Shown piece after piece: positions 24,130-33,206 of a DNA stretch of 35,267 nt; position 1 is the stretch's first letter, and the number at the start of each line of letters is the position of its first letter. Under the pieces are notes generated by a model. That model worked only from the letters and a program-made list of their open reading frames with translations, did not search any database and had not been told where the DNA came from. This DNA is from Streptomyces corynorhini (GTDB lineage Bacteria > Actinomycetota > Actinomycetes > Streptomycetales > Streptomycetaceae). The DNA lies in assembly GCF_003346515.1 (NCBI RefSeq), contig NZ_QQNA01000062.1:1-35267 (forward strand), read 5' to 3'. The position numbers were made by a program, and so were the translations under genes.

Positions 24130-25880
24130 CAGAACTCTCCCGAGCGGTCGGTGCGGATACGTTCGAGCAGCAGCAGCGAGACCGCGCACACCACCATGAG
24201 GGTCGTGGACAGCGCCATCGCCTGACCGTAGTTCAGCTCCCCCGGCCGCCCCAGCAGCCGGGCCACGGCCACCGGCAGCGTCGGCCGGTCAGGACGGGCG
24301 ATGAAGACCGTCGCGCCGAACTCGCCGAGCGAGACCGCGAAGGCGAACCCGGCGGCGACCAGCAGCGCCCGGCTCACCAGCGGCAGATCGACCTCCCGCC
24401 AGACGCGCGCCGGGGACGCCCCCAGGACCGCCGCGGCCTCGCGCAGCCGCCCGTCCACGGCCCGCAGTACGGGCAGCATGGTCCGTACGACGAAGGGGAC
24501 GCCCACCAGCGCCTGGGCGAGCGGGACCAGGATCCAGGAGGCGCGCAGATCGAGCGGCGGCTTGTCGAGGGTGATGAGGAAGCCGAAGCCGACGGTGACG
24601 GCGGAGACCCCCAGCGGAAGCATCAGCAGGGCGTCGAAGCCCCGCACGAGCCGGCCCGCGCGCCGGGTCAGCGCGGCGGCGGCCAGCCCGCCCACCACCA
24701 GCGCGATCGCGGTCGCGGCGAGCGCGTACCGCAGCGAGTTCCCGACGGCCTCCAGTGGAGGCACGAGGAAGGTGCCGCCGCTCGCCTCGACCGAGCCGAG
24801 GGCCCGGTAGAACCCGAACCCGTATCCGCCGGGTCCGTCCAGGGAGCGCGCGACCAGTACCCCGAGCGGCAGCAGGACGAGCAGCAGGACGGAGACGAGG
24901 ACACCGCCGAGCAGGGCCCACTGCCCGGCGCCGCGCGGCCGGGCCGCCGTCAGCGCGGGGTCGACCAGCCGCAGCGCGCTCTCACGGCGCCGTACGGTCC
25001 ACGCGTGCACCGCCAGGATCGCGCCGACGGCGGCGAACTGGACGAGTGTCAGCACGGCGGCGGTGGGCAGGTCGAAGATCTGCGCGGTCTGCCGGTAGAT
25101 CTCCACCTCCAGGGTGGAGAAGGCGGGGCCGCCGAGGATCTGCACGACGCCGAAGGAGGTGAAGGTGAACAGGAACACCATCAGCGCGGCGGCGGCGACG
25201 GCGGGCGCCAGGGCGGGCAGGGTCACCCGCCGCCAGGCCGCGAGTCGGCCGGCGCCGAGCACCCGCGCGGCCTCCTCCTGGCGCGGGTCGAGCTGCGACC
25301 ACAGTCCGCCCACGGTCCTGACGACCACCGCGTAGTTGAAGAAGACGTGCGCCAGGAGGATCGCCCAGACCGTGGTGTCGAGCCGCACGCCCCACAGCTC
25401 GTCCAGCAGCCCGCCGCGGCCGAGCAGCGCGAGGAAGGCCGTGCCGACGACGACGGTCGGCAGCACGAACGGCACGGTGACCAGCGCGCGCAGCACCCCC
25501 TTGCCGGGGAAGTCGAAGCGCGCGAACACATAGGCGCCGGGCAGCGCGACCAGCAGGGTGAGCGCCGTGGAGACGAGCGCCTGCCAGGTGGTGAACCACA
25601 GGACACCGAGGATGTCGGGGCGGCTCAGCACGGCGGTGATCCGGCCGAACTGCCAGCCCTCGCCGGTCTTCAGCCCGCGCCCGACGATCGCGGCCACGGG
25701 ATAGGCGAAGAAGACGGCGAAGAACGCGAGGGGCACGGCCATGAGGGCGAGCCGGACGGCGGTCGCCCGCCGCCCGGACCTGCCCGGTCGCCCGGCCGGC
25801 CCGGACCCGCGTGTCGGCGTCTTCGGCGTCCTCCCCGCTGCTTCTACTTCACTACGAGCGAGGACCACGACTGGACCCAC
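24129..25880 (-). CDS. Thiamine ABC permease, fused ThiP-like (two permease modules)
   Basis: A membrane protein of up to 583 residues with two tandem permease modules and about twelve hydrophobic segments. The two EAA loops are EEAARVLGAGRLAAWRRVTLP and REAAAVLGASPARVWREVDLP, so one polypeptide forms the whole channel, as in ThiP. The start is uncertain. GTG 25880 or GTG 25868 would overlap the binding-protein gene by 37 or 25 bp. A good GGGGAGGA at about 25838-25831 is followed by no ATG, GTG or TTG in frame until ATG 25742, which would leave only a short tail before the first membrane segment. I give the longest form. Downstream it overlaps the ATPase gene by one base. Confidence 0.82.
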   Translation of the reverse strand: MGPVVVLARSEVEAAGRTPKTPTRGSGPAGRPGRSGRRATAVRLALMAVPLAFFAVFFAYPVAAIVGRGLKTGEGWQFGRITAVLSRPDILGVLWFTTWQALVSTALTLLVALPGAYVFARFDFPGKGVLRALVTVPFVLPTVVVGTAFLALLGRGGLLDELWGVRLDTTVWAILLAHVFFNYAVVVRTVGGLWSQLDPRQEEAARVLGAGRLAAWRRVTLPALAPAVAAAALMVFLFTFTSFGVVQILGGPAFSTLEVEIYRQTAQIFDLPTAAVLTLVQFAAVGAILAVHAWTVRRRESALRLVDPALTAARPRGAGQWALLGGVLVSVLLLVLLPLGVLVARSLDGPGGYGFGFYRALGSVEASGGTFLVPPLEAVGNSLRYALAATAIALVVGGLAAAALTRRAGRLVRGFDALLMLPLGVSAVTVGFGFLITLDKPPLDLRASWILVPLAQALVGVPFVVRTMLPVLRAVDGRLREAAAVLGASPARVWREVDLPLVSRALLVAAGFAFAVSLGEFGATVFIARPDRPTLPVAVARLLGRPGELNYGQAMALSTTLMVVCAVSLLLLERIRTDRSGEF

Positions 25881-26965
25881 TGCTCACGGTTGGCGGCGAT
25901 CTTCGCCGGGGCGACGGTCTCGGGCCGGTCGACGGTGGCCCCGAACTCCGTGAAGAGCGCGGGCAGCGGAACGTCCCGGACCACCGGGTTGACGAACATG
26001 TTCAACGGCATGTCGGCCTGGAACTTCTCGCTGATCAGGAAGTCCAGCAGGGCCTTGCCGCCCGCCTCGTTCTTCGCGCCGGTGAGCAGCCCGGCGAACT
26101 CGGTCTGCCGGAAGCAGGTGCCGGTGGCCACTCCGGTCGGGGCGGTCTTGGGCCGCGGCTTCGCGTACAGCACCTCGACCGGCGGGCTGGAGGCGTACGA
26201 GACGACGATCGGGCGGTCGGCCTTGGCCTTCCTGCCGCCGGCCGAGCCGGAGAAGTTCTCGTTGTACGCCTGCTCCCAGCCGTCGACGACCTGGACGCCG
26301 TTGGCCTTGAGCTTCTTCCAGTAGTCCTGCCAGCCGTCGTCGCCGTAACGGCCGATCGTGCCGAGGAGGAAGCCCAGTCCCGGCGAGGACGTGGCGGCGT
26401 TCTCCGTGACCAGCAGGTTCTTGTACGCGGGCTTCACCAGGTCGTCGAAGGACGCGGGGGGCGCGAGCTTCTTGTCGGCGAAGTACTTCTTGTCGTAGTT
26501 GACGCAGATGTCACCGGTGTCGACGGGGGTGACCCGGTACCGGTCCCCGTCGAGCCGCGCGGCCTGGTCGACGTCGCCGAGCCCCTTCGCCTCGTACGGC
26601 GTGAACAGGCCGTTGTCGAGGGCGCGGGAGAGCAGGGTGTTGTCCACGCCGAAGAAGACATCGCCCTGCGGGGCGCCCTTGGTGAGGATCTCCTTGTTGA
26701 GGGCCTCCCCCGCGTCCCCGCTCTTGAGGACCTTGACCGTGTAGCCGGTCTCCTGGGTGAACTCCTTCAGGACGGCGGGAGAGGCGTTGAACGAGTCGTG
26801 GCTGACGAGAGTGACGGTCTTGGACTCCGTGCCGCCGGAGCCGCCCTCCGCCGAGTCCCCGGAGCCGTCGGATCCGCCGCAGGCGGCGAGCGCCGAGACC
26901 CCGAGGGCGGTGGCGAGGGCGGCGGCTGCCAGTCTTCCGGCGCCGTTACGGGTGGTGATGCTCAC
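25844..26965 (-). CDS. Thiamine-binding lipoprotein of the ThiB/TbpA type
   Basis: A 373-residue extracellular solute-binding protein. A signal peptide with lipobox LAAC (C29) is followed by a Gly/Ser-rich spacer. The mature part begins VTLVSHDSFNASPAVLKEF and contains YRVTPVDTGDICVNYDKKYF, TSSPGLGFLLGTIGRYGD, VVSYASSPPVEVLY and CFRQTEFAGLL, which are typical of periplasmic thiamine/TPP binders. GTG 26965 is the start: AGGAGG lies 7 bases upstream, and the frame beyond it to 27046 falls in the riboswitch leader. It is the first gene of the thiB-thiP-ATPase operon and should deliver thiamine or its phosphates. Confidence 0.88.
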   Translation of the reverse strand: MSITTRNGAGRLAAAALATALGVSALAACGGSDGSGDSAEGGSGGTESKTVTLVSHDSFNASPAVLKEFTQETGYTVKVLKSGDAGEALNKEILTKGAPQGDVFFGVDNTLLSRALDNGLFTPYEAKGLGDVDQAARLDGDRYRVTPVDTGDICVNYDKKYFADKKLAPPASFDDLVKPAYKNLLVTENAATSSPGLGFLLGTIGRYGDDGWQDYWKKLKANGVQVVDGWEQAYNENFSGSAGGRKAKADRPIVVSYASSPPVEVLYAKPRPKTAPTGVATGTCFRQTEFAGLLTGAKNEAGGKALLDFLISEKFQADMPLNMFVNPVVRDVPLPALFTEFGATVDRPETVAPAKIAANREQWVQSWSSLVVK

Positions 26966-26973
26966 TGGTTTTC

Positions 26974-26992
26974 CTCCTGGGATGTCCAGGAG
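26974..26992 (-). promoter_or_regulatory. Hairpin that sequesters the thiB ribosome-binding site
   Basis: On the transcribed strand CTCCTGG pairs with CCAGGAG over 7 bp around a 5-base loop, and the second arm is the ribosome-binding site AGGAGG (complement of 26973-26978). When this stem forms, translation start at 26965 should be blocked. This is the natural off state for the TPP riboswitch upstream. Confidence 0.65.
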
Positions 26993-27000
26993 AAGACGCG

Positions 27001-27042
27001 GCCCTGCCCCGGCGTCCGGTGGGACCGGAACCGGGGCAGGGC
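27001..27042 (-). promoter_or_regulatory. Long hairpin in the thi operon leader
   Basis: GCCCTGCCCCGG (27001-27012) and CCGGGGCAGGGC (27031-27042) are perfect 12-bp complements, with a further TCCGGT/ACCGGA pair inside. It lies between the TPP-binding RNA and the ribosome-binding-site hairpin. It could be a terminator stem, though no U-run follows, or a structural part of the switch. Confidence 0.6.
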
Positions 27043-27060
27043 GCAACAGCTTGAGTGGTG

Positions 27061-27171
27061 TCCGAACTTCCTACCCAGAATGACCTGGGCAAGGTTCAGA
27101 GGGTCTGCGACCGCTGCCCGCTCTCACGGACATGTGCCGCACTCTCAGCGCTGTGGCGCTCCCCTGTCGGA
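27061..27171 (-). ncRNA. TPP riboswitch (THI element)
   Basis: Read on the minus strand, the conserved TPP-sensing landmarks occur in order: GGGGAGCG, then GCTGAGAG, an enlarged variable stem (about 27095-27140), ACCCTCTGAACCT, and CAGGTCATTCTGGGTAGGAAG. A closing helix TCCGA/TCGGA joins the two ends (27167-27171 with 27061-27065). It lies 96 bases upstream of thiB and 44 bases after the rlmN stop. TPP binding is expected to lower expression of the transporter. Confidence 0.9.
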
Positions 27172-27215
27172 AAAATCGAGTGGTGCTTTTCGGCCCAGGC
27201 TACAGGTGGACGCTC

Positions 27216-28322
27216 TCAGCGCTCCGAGGCGGCCAGCTGTCCGCACGCTCCGTCGATCTCCTGACCACGGGTGTCGCGCACGGTGACGGGGACCCCGTGG
27301 GCGGCGATCGCCTCGACGAACTTCTTCTCGTCCTCGGGGCGCGAGGCGGTCCACTTCGACCCGGGGGTCGGGTTGAGCGGGATGAGGTTGACGTGCACCC
27401 GCTTGCCCTTGAGCAGCCGACCCAGCCGGTCGCCGCGCCACGCCTGGTCGTTGATGTCGCGGATCAGGGCGTACTCGATGGAGATACGGCGGCCGGACTT
27501 CTCCGCGTACTCCCAGGCGGCGTCGAGCACCTCCCGGACCTTCCAGCGTGTGTTGACCGGGACGAGCGTGTCGCGCAGCTCGTCGTCCGGGGCGTGCAGG
27601 GAAACGGCGAGGCGGCACTTGAACCCCTCGTCGGCGAAGCGCAGCATGGCCGGGACCAGACCGACCGTGGAGACGGTGATCCCGCGCTGCGAGATGCCGA
27701 GCCCGTCGGGCTCGGGGTCGGTGAGCCGACGGATAGCCCCCACGACGCGCTTGTAGTTGGCGAGCGGCTCGCCCATGCCCATGAAGACGATGTTGGAGAG
27801 CCGGGCGGGCCCGCCCGGGACCTCGCCGTCGCGCAGCGCCCGCATGCCGTCGACGATCTGGTGCACGATCTCGGCGGTGGAGAGGTTGCGGTCGAGACCG
27901 GCCTGTCCGGTGGCGCAGAACGGGCAGTTCATCCCGCAGCCGGCCTGGGACGAGATGCACATGGTGACGCGATCGGGATAGCGCATCAGCACGGACTCGA
28001 CCAGAGTGCCGTCGTGCAGCCGCCAGAGCGTCTTGCGGGTGGTGTCGTCGTCGCAGGAGATGTGCCGCACCACCGACATCAGGTCGGGCAGCAGCTCCGT
28101 CGCGAGCTTCTCGCGGGCGGCGGCCGGGATGTCGGTCCACTGCTCGGGGTCGTGGGCGTACCGCGCGAAGTAGTGCTGCGACAGCTGTTTGGCGCGGAAC
28201 GCCTTCTCACCGATCGCGGTGACGGCCTCGCGGCGCTCGTCGGGGCTGAGGTCGGCGAGATGGCGCGGGGGCTTCTTGGCTCCGCGCGGCGCGACGAAAG
28301 TGAGTTCTCCAGGTACAGGCAT
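27216..28322 (-). CDS. rlmN: Dual-specificity 23S rRNA/tRNA adenine-C2 methyltransferase RlmN
   Basis: A 368-residue radical-SAM enzyme that methylates C2 of A2503 in 23S rRNA (and A37 in some tRNAs). The 4Fe-4S cluster cysteines are C129, C133 and C136 in CGMNCPFC, followed by [20 protein letters not shown] and the C-terminal methyl-carrying cysteine C360 (ACGQL) are present. Length is normal. ATG 28322 has only a weak GGA upstream. It lies 80 bp after cdsA with a hairpin between, and 45 bp before the TPP riboswitch; no terminator is seen at its end, so some read-through into the thi leader is possible. Confidence 0.95.
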   Translation of the reverse strand: MPVPGELTFVAPRGAKKPPRHLADLSPDERREAVTAIGEKAFRAKQLSQHYFARYAHDPEQWTDIPAAAREKLATELLPDLMSVVRHISCDDDTTRKTLWRLHDGTLVESVLMRYPDRVTMCISSQAGCGMNCPFCATGQAGLDRNLSTAEIVHQIVDGMRALRDGEVPGGPARLSNIVFMGMGEPLANYKRVVGAIRRLTDPEPDGLGISQRGITVSTVGLVPAMLRFADEGFKCRLAVSLHAPDDELRDTLVPVNTRWKVREVLDAAWEYAEKSGRRISIEYALIRDINDQAWRGDRLGRLLKGKRVHVNLIPLNPTPGSKWTASRPEDEKKFVEAIAAHGVPVTVRDTRGQEIDGACGQLAASER

Positions 28323-28346
28323 GGTGGATCCAGTGTCGCAGACATG

Positions 28347-28389
28347 CGGGAGGGGGCCCGCTGCCCTGTGGACAACGGACCCCCTCCCG
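28347..28389 (-). terminator. Hairpin between cdsA and rlmN
   Basis: CGGGAGGGGG (28347-28356) pairs perfectly with CCCCCTCCCG (28380-28389) around a 23-base loop. It begins 14 bp after the cdsA stop on the minus strand and probably ends the pyrH-frr-cdsA transcript, or attenuates it before rlmN. Confidence 0.65.
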
Positions 28390-28402
28390 GCGAAACCGCT
28401 GA

Positions 28403-29434
28403 TCAGGAGCCTACGAACAGCACCAGCAGCAGCCAGACCACCGGAGCCGTCGGCAGCAGGGAGTCCAGCCGGTCCATGATGCCGCCGTGGCCCGGCAGCA
28501 GGGTGCCCATGTCCTTGATGCCGAGGTCCCGCTTGATCATCGACTCGCCCAGATCACCGAGCGTGGCGCTGGCCGCGACCGCCAGGCCGACGAGCAGCCC
28601 CTGCCACCAGTGCCCGCCGTCGATCATGAACTCCATGCAGAGCGCACCGGCCACCATGGCGAAGAGAACGGCTCCGCCGAGCCCCTCCCAGGTCTTGCCG
28701 GGGCTGATGCGCGGCGCGAGCTTGTGGGTGCCGAAGCGCCAGCCGACGGCGTACGCGCCGGTGTCGCTGACGACCGTCAGCAGCAGGAACATCAGCACGC
28801 GCAGCGGTCCGTCGTCCGCCGTGAGCAGCAGCGCGACGAAGGTCGCCAGGAACGGTACGTAGAAAGCGGCGAAGACCCCCGCCGTCACGTCCTTCAGATA
28901 GCCCTCGGGCGGCTGGGTCATCCGCCGGACCAGCACCGCGAGCGCGGTGAGGGCCATGGCCACCCAGGCGCCCTCCGGGCCGCGCGCGTATCCGGCGACG
29001 ACCATCGCGGCGCCGCCGACGGCCAGCGGCACCAGCGGGGCCCTGATGCCCTTCTTCTCCTGGAGGCGTGAGGTCAGCTCCCACAGCCCGATGACCACCG
29101 CGACCGCTATGACGCCGACGAAGACGGCCTTGACGATGAACAGGGACGCCGCGACCACCGCGCCGAGTCCGACGCCGACCCCTATGGCCGCTCGCAGGTC
29201 ACGGCCGGCCCGCTTCTTCTGCGGTGGCGGCGGAGGGGCGGCCATGGGCTCCTGCGGAGTCTCGTCACGGGATTCGTCACGGAATTCGTCGCCGAATCCG
29301 TCGGGCGCGATGGGCATGGGCCGAGTCTGCTGTGCCGAGTGCCCGTCGAAGGCGGGACCCGCCGGGATGGCCCCCTGGTCGGTCGGTCCCCAGTAACCGG
29401 CTGTCGGTGGGGCCCCCCGGGATGAGTCGTTCAT
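28403..29434 (-). CDS. cdsA: Phosphatidate cytidylyltransferase (CDP-diglyceride synthase)
   Basis: A 343-residue membrane enzyme that makes CDP-diacylglycerol from phosphatidic acid and CTP. A polar N-terminal region of about 80 residues with a run of prolines precedes about eight hydrophobic segments. The family signature is complete near the C-terminus: [13 protein letters not shown], then [29 protein letters not shown] and [10 protein letters not shown] come before it. The long charged N-terminus is usual for Streptomyces homologues. ATG 29434 overlaps the frr stop in a TGATG junction, so the two are translationally coupled. Confidence 0.95.
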   Translation of the reverse strand: MNDSSRGAPPTAGYWGPTDQGAIPAGPAFDGHSAQQTRPMPIAPDGFGDEFRDESRDETPQEPMAAPPPPPQKKRAGRDLRAAIGVGVGLGAVVAASLFIVKAVFVGVIAVAVVIGLWELTSRLQEKKGIRAPLVPLAVGGAAMVVAGYARGPEGAWVAMALTALAVLVRRMTQPPEGYLKDVTAGVFAAFYVPFLATFVALLLTADDGPLRVLMFLLLTVVSDTGAYAVGWRFGTHKLAPRISPGKTWEGLGGAVLFAMVAGALCMEFMIDGGHWWQGLLVGLAVAASATLGDLGESMIKRDLGIKDMGTLLPGHGGIMDRLDSLLPTAPVVWLLLVLFVGS

Positions 29435-29991
29435 CAGACCTCTAGCAGCTCGGCTTCCTTGTGCTTGAGCAGCTCGTCCACCTGCGTGACGTACCTCGCG
29501 GTGGTGTCGTCGAGCTCCTTCTCCGCGCGACGGCCCTCGTCCTCGCCGACCTCGCCGTCCTTGATCAGCTTGTCGATGGTCTCCTTGGCCTTGCGGCGCA
29601 CGGCGCGGATGGAGATCTTCGAGTCCTCGGCCTTGGTCTTGGCGACCTTGATGAACTCCTTGCGGCGGTCCTGGGTCAGCTCGGGGAAGACCACCCGGAT
29701 GATGTTGCCGTCGTTGCTCGGGTTGACACCGAGGTCGGAGTCGCGAATCGCCTGTTCGATGTTGCGCAGGGCGCTCTTGTCGAACGGGGTCACCACGGCC
29801 ATCCGCGCCTCCGGCACGGCGAACGAGGCGAGTTGGTTGATCGGGGTCAGAGCACCGTAGTAGTCCGCCACGATCTTGTTGAACATCGCCGGGTGCGCGC
29901 GCCCGGTACGGATCGCGGCGAAGTCGTCCTTGGCGACCAGGACGGCCTTCTCCATCTTCTCCTCGGCCTCGAGGAGGGTCTCTTCGATCAC
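29434..29991 (-). CDS. frr: Ribosome recycling factor
   Basis: A 185-residue protein of normal family length that splits post-termination ribosomes with EF-G. Diagnostic blocks are [57 protein letters not shown], and the helical [24 protein letters not shown] 29991 gives the expected [17 protein letters not shown] start and has AGGAG 6 bases upstream; the frame upstream to 30096 is not conserved. The 127-bp gap to pyrH includes a 12-bp palindrome CCCCGTACGGGG at 30097-30108. Confidence 0.96.
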   Translation of the reverse strand: MIEETLLEAEEKMEKAVLVAKDDFAAIRTGRAHPAMFNKIVADYYGALTPINQLASFAVPEARMAVVTPFDKSALRNIEQAIRDSDLGVNPSNDGNIIRVVFPELTQDRRKEFIKVAKTKAEDSKISIRAVRRKAKETIDKLIKDGEVGEDEGRRAEKELDDTTARYVTQVDELLKHKEAELLEV

Positions 29992-30118
29992 CACTTGCTC
30001 CTGCGTGTCTTGAGTGGCCCGGCGCGTTGACCGGCCGGCGGAACCTGCGTCGCGTCTTCTTCCTGCACGGTGTCCGACCGGCAGGGCTTTGTCCATCCCC
30101 GTACGGGGCCGTCCGGGG

Positions 30119-30886
30119 TCAGTCCCGGGTGCCCTGGTCGCTCACGAGTGTGCCGATCTTCTCACCCTTGACCGCACGCGCGATATTGCCCTCGGTCAGC
30201 AATTCGAAGACGAGGATCGGCAGTTTGTTGTCCTGGCACAGCGTGATCGCGGTCATGTCGGCGACGCGGAGATCGCCCGCGATGACCTCGCTGTACTCCA
30301 GCGCGTCGAACTTCACCGCGTCGGGGTGGGACTTGGGGTCGGAGTCGTACACCCCGTCCACCCCGTTCTTCCCCATCAGCAGCGCCTCGGCGTCGATCTC
30401 CAGGGCGCGCTGGGCGGCGGTGGTGTCGGTGGAGAAGTAGGGCATGCCCATACCGGCGCCGAAGATGACGACGCGGCCCTTCTCCAGATGGCGTACGGCG
30501 CGCAGCGGAATGTAGGGCTCCGCGACCTGGCCCATGGTGATGGCCGTCTGGACGCGGGAGTCGATGCCCTCCTTCTCCAGGAAGTCCTGGAGGGCCAGGC
30601 AGTTCATGACCGTACCGAGCATGCCCATGTAGTCGGAGCGCGCCCGGTCCATGCCCCGCTGCTGGAGTTCGGCGCCGCGGAAGAAGTTGCCGCCGCCGAT
30701 GACGACCGCGATCTGGGCGCCGTCCCTGACGACGGCGGCGATCTCGCGGGCCACGGCGTGTACGACATCGGGGTCGACGCCGAGCGCTCCCCGGCCGGCG
30801 AACGCCTCACCGGACAGCTTCAGCATGAAACGTCCGTGCTTCGTGCCGCTCTGCTTGCTGTCGTCGCTGTGGTGGGCCTGATTCAT
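30119..30886 (-). CDS. pyrH: UMP kinase
   Basis: A 255-residue bacterial UMP kinase of the amino-acid-kinase fold, making UDP from [62 protein letters not shown] and [16 protein letters not shown] are hallmark segments. ATG 30886 is chosen because GAGGAG lies 6 bases upstream; a GTG at 30904 would put that site inside the gene. Asn/His/Ser-rich residues 1-15 are an actinobacterial feature. It lies 158 bp after tsf, with a strong hairpin between. Confidence 0.96.
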   Translation of the reverse strand: MNQAHHSDDSKQSGTKHGRFMLKLSGEAFAGRGALGVDPDVVHAVAREIAAVVRDGAQIAVVIGGGNFFRGAELQQRGMDRARSDYMGMLGTVMNCLALQDFLEKEGIDSRVQTAITMGQVAEPYIPLRAVRHLEKGRVVIFGAGMGMPYFSTDTTAAQRALEIDAEALLMGKNGVDGVYDSDPKSHPDAVKFDALEYSEVIAGDLRVADMTAITLCQDNKLPILVFELLTEGNIARAVKGEKIGTLVSDQGTRD

Positions 30887-30913
30887 GGAGATCTCCTCGT
30901 GCACATACGAAGA

Positions 30914-30959
30914 AGGCCATTGCCGGGGGTCCTTGCGGTTCCCTGTACGGCAATGGCCT
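30914..30959 (-). terminator. Hairpin between tsf and pyrH
   Basis: AGGCCATTGCCG (30914-30925) pairs perfectly over 12 bp with CGGCAATGGCCT (30948-30959) around a 22-base loop. On the transcribed strand it is followed by TCTTCGT. It should end the rpsB-tsf transcript or partly attenuate read-through into pyrH. Confidence 0.75.
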
Positions 30960-31044
30960 CCTCGTCAGATCCGCGACCGCCCGGCGCGTGACGCGGGCGA
31001 CTGCCTCAGACCCTATCGGGGTCCGTGGTTGATCGCGTACGGAC

Positions 31045-31881
31045 TCAGACGCCGACCTTGATGCGCGTGAAGCGCTCCAGGGCCACGCCGGCCTCGTCCA
31101 GGACCTTCTGAACGGACTTCTTGTTGTCCTTGGCGAACGCCTGCTCCAGGACGACGACGTCCTTGAAGAAGCCGTTGACCCGACCCTCGATGATCTTCGG
31201 AAGGGCGGCCTCGGGCTTGCCCTCCTCGCGGGAGGTCGCCTCGGCGACGCGGCGCTCGTTCTCGACCGTCTCGGCCGGAACCTCGTCGCGCTTCAGGTAC
31301 TTCGGCGCGAACGCGGCGATGTGCTGCGCGACGTCCTTCGCGACCGCGGCGTTCTCCTTGTCCAGCTGGACGAGGACGCCGACCTGCGGCGGGAGGTCGG
31401 GCATGGTGCGGTGCATGTACGCCGCGACGTAACCGCCGGTGAACTGCGCGAAGCGGTCCAGGACGATCTTCTCGCCGAGGTTGGCGTTGGCCTCGTCGAC
31501 GTACGCCTGTACGGTCTTGCCGGCCTCGATCTCGGAGGCGAGCAGCGCGGCCAGGTCGGCCGGGGAGGTCGCGGCGACGTGCGCGGCGATCGCACCGGCG
31601 ACGGCCTGGAACTTCTCGCCCTTGGCGACGAAGTCCGTCTCGCACTTCAGCTCGACCAGCACACCGGAGGTGTGGTCGTCGGCGATCAGGGAGAGGACGG
31701 CACCGTTCTCGGCCGAACGGCCCTCGCGCTTGGCGACGCCCTTCTGGCCCTTGACGCGGAGCAGCTCGACGGCCTTGTCGACGTTGCCGTCGGCCTCGTC
31801 CAGCGCCTTCTTGCAGTCCATCATGCCGACGCCGGTCAGCTCGCGGAGCTTCTTGACGTCAGCGGCGGTGAAGTTCGCCAT
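31045..31881 (-). CDS. tsf: Translation elongation factor Ts
   Basis: A 278-residue nucleotide exchange factor for EF-Tu. The N-terminal ubiquitin-associated-like module ([21 protein letters not shown]) and the core TDFVAK stretch ([12 protein letters not shown]) are classic. The exchange and dimerisation domains follow (for example [22 protein letters not shown]). ATG 31881 has a GAAAGAGAA purine stretch upstream. It follows rpsB by 93 bp; a very stable hairpin in that gap probably tunes the tsf:rpsB ratio. Confidence 0.96.
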   Translation of the reverse strand: MANFTAADVKKLRELTGVGMMDCKKALDEADGNVDKAVELLRVKGQKGVAKREGRSAENGAVLSLIADDHTSGVLVELKCETDFVAKGEKFQAVAGAIAAHVAATSPADLAALLASEIEAGKTVQAYVDEANANLGEKIVLDRFAQFTGGYVAAYMHRTMPDLPPQVGVLVQLDKENAAVAKDVAQHIAAFAPKYLKRDEVPAETVENERRVAEATSREEGKPEAALPKIIEGRVNGFFKDVVVLEQAFAKDNKKSVQKVLDEAGVALERFTRIKVGV

Positions 31882-31924
31882 GATCTGTAATTCTCTTTCG
31901 GAGGTCTGAAAGATCTACGGGTGA

Positions 31925-31952
31925 ACGGCGGGGGCCGGTGGGCCCCCGCCGT
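31925..31952 (-). terminator. Attenuator-like hairpin between rpsB and tsf
   Basis: ACGGCGGGGGCC (31925-31936) and GGCCCCCGCCGT (31941-31952) form a perfect 12-bp stem with a GGTG loop, 22 bp after the rpsB stop. Because tsf has no clear promoter of its own in the remaining gap, partial termination here is the likely role. Confidence 0.75.
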
Positions 31953-31974
31953 CGACTGCCGAACCTGGTGAAGG

Positions 31975-32928
31975 TCAGGCCTGCTCGGCGTCCGCGGCCG
32001 GGGCGGCCTCGGCGGCGGGGGCGTCGGCCTCGGCGGCCGGAGCCTCGACGGCCGGAGCCTCGGCGGCCGGGGCCTCGGTGGCGGCCTCGGCCGGCTTCTC
32101 GGCCTCGGCGGCGGCCGGAGCCTCGGCGGGCTTCTCGGCGTCGTCCTTCTTCTCACCTTCGAGAAGGTCGCGCTCCCACTCGGCGAGGGGCTCACCGGCG
32201 GCCTTCTCGCCCGGCTTCGAGTCACCGGTGGCGACACCGGAGCGGGCGATGAGGCCCTCGGCGACGGCGTCGGCGATCACGCGGGTGAGCAGGGTGACGG
32301 AGCGGATCGCGTCGTCGTTGCCCGGGATCTTGTAGTCGACCTCGTCGGGGTCGCAGTTGGTGTCGAGGATCGCGACGACCGGGATGTGGAGCTTGCGCGC
32401 CTCACCGACGGCGATGTGCTCCTTCTTGGTGTCGACGATCCAGACGGCGCTGGGCACCTTCTGCATCTCGCGGATACCACCGAGGGTCTTCTCCAGCTTG
32501 GCCTTCTCGCGGGAGAGGACCAGCAGCTCCTTCTTGGTGAGGCCGGAGGCGGCCACGTCCTCGAAGTCGATGAGCTCAAGCTCCTTCAGACGCTGAAGGC
32601 GCTTGTAGACGGTGGAGAAGTTGGTGAGCATGCCGCCCAGCCAGCGCTGGTTGACGTAGGGCATGCCCACGCGCGTCGCCTGCTCGGCGATCGCTTCCTG
32701 CGCCTGCTTCTTGGTACCGACGAACATGATGGAACCGCCGTGGGCGACGGTCTCCTTGACGAACTCGTAGGCGCGGTCGATGTACGACAGCGACTGGAGC
32801 AGGTCGATGATGTAGATGCCGTTGCGCTCCGTGAAGATGAAACGCTTCATCTTCGGGTTCCAGCGGCGGGTCTGGTGACCGAAGTGGACGCCGCTTTCCA
32901 GCAGCTCCCGCATCGTGACGACGGCCAT
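31975..32928 (-). CDS. rpsB: 30S ribosomal protein S2
   Basis: A 317-residue S2 protein. The conserved body (about 1-240) starts [19 protein letters not shown] and includes [38 protein letters not shown] and [22 protein letters not shown]. The last 70 residues are an Ala/Glu/Pro repeat tail (EKPAEAP and EAPAAEA units), an acidic low-complexity extension found in many actinobacterial S2 proteins but long here. ATG 32928 has AAGGAG 7 bases upstream; the open frame to 33138 is the untranslated leader. It heads the rpsB-tsf operon and diverges from the M23-like gene. Confidence 0.96.
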   Translation of the reverse strand: MAVVTMRELLESGVHFGHQTRRWNPKMKRFIFTERNGIYIIDLLQSLSYIDRAYEFVKETVAHGGSIMFVGTKKQAQEAIAEQATRVGMPYVNQRWLGGMLTNFSTVYKRLQRLKELELIDFEDVAASGLTKKELLVLSREKAKLEKTLGGIREMQKVPSAVWIVDTKKEHIAVGEARKLHIPVVAILDTNCDPDEVDYKIPGNDDAIRSVTLLTRVIADAVAEGLIARSGVATGDSKPGEKAAGEPLAEWERDLLEGEKKDDAEKPAEAPAAAEAEKPAEAATEAPAAEAPAVEAPAAEADAPAAEAAPAADAEQA

Positions 32929-33027
32929 GGCCGTACTCCTTGAGATACTCGGTTGTCGCGTCCGCCGGACGGCAGTCGCGCCTGACGCCCCGGCCGCGCT
33001 GTGCCACGGAGGACCGAGAAGCGCTGA

Positions 33028-33099
33028 CATCGGCTTCAGAAGGCCGATGGCGGGGCGTGCGAAGTCGATCCGGTGGCCCGGATCGCCACATGAAGTGTA
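33028..33099 (-). promoter_or_regulatory. rpsB leader: candidate promoter and two hairpins
   Basis: On the minus strand TACACT (33099-33094) is a plausible -10 box; no good -35 is visible. Just downstream are a perfect 8-bp hairpin (33066-33073 with 33078-33085) and a 7- to 9-bp hairpin (CATCGGC 33028-33034 with GCCGATG 33043-33049). The leader would be about 160 bases, long enough for S2-type feedback control, which I only infer. Confidence 0.4.
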
Positions 33100-33206
33100 C
33101 GGGACCTTCGCACCTCCGGGTGACGGAGCTGTCCACAACCGGTCGGTACTCCACAGAAGCGGGCCGTGATCAGCGCGCTGGCGGGATCCGCGCGACAGTA
33201 CGGGAC

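Noticed and set aside
25005..26324. Long plus-strand open frame over the thiP and thiB genes
   Set aside because: Composition is Gln/Glu/Arg/Gly-rich without domains, while the minus strand encodes recognisable transporter subunits.
32940..33206. Longer N-terminus for the M23-like protein
   Set aside because: It would be read from the rpsB leader, is Arg/Ser-rich, and would bury the signal peptide that begins at 33207.
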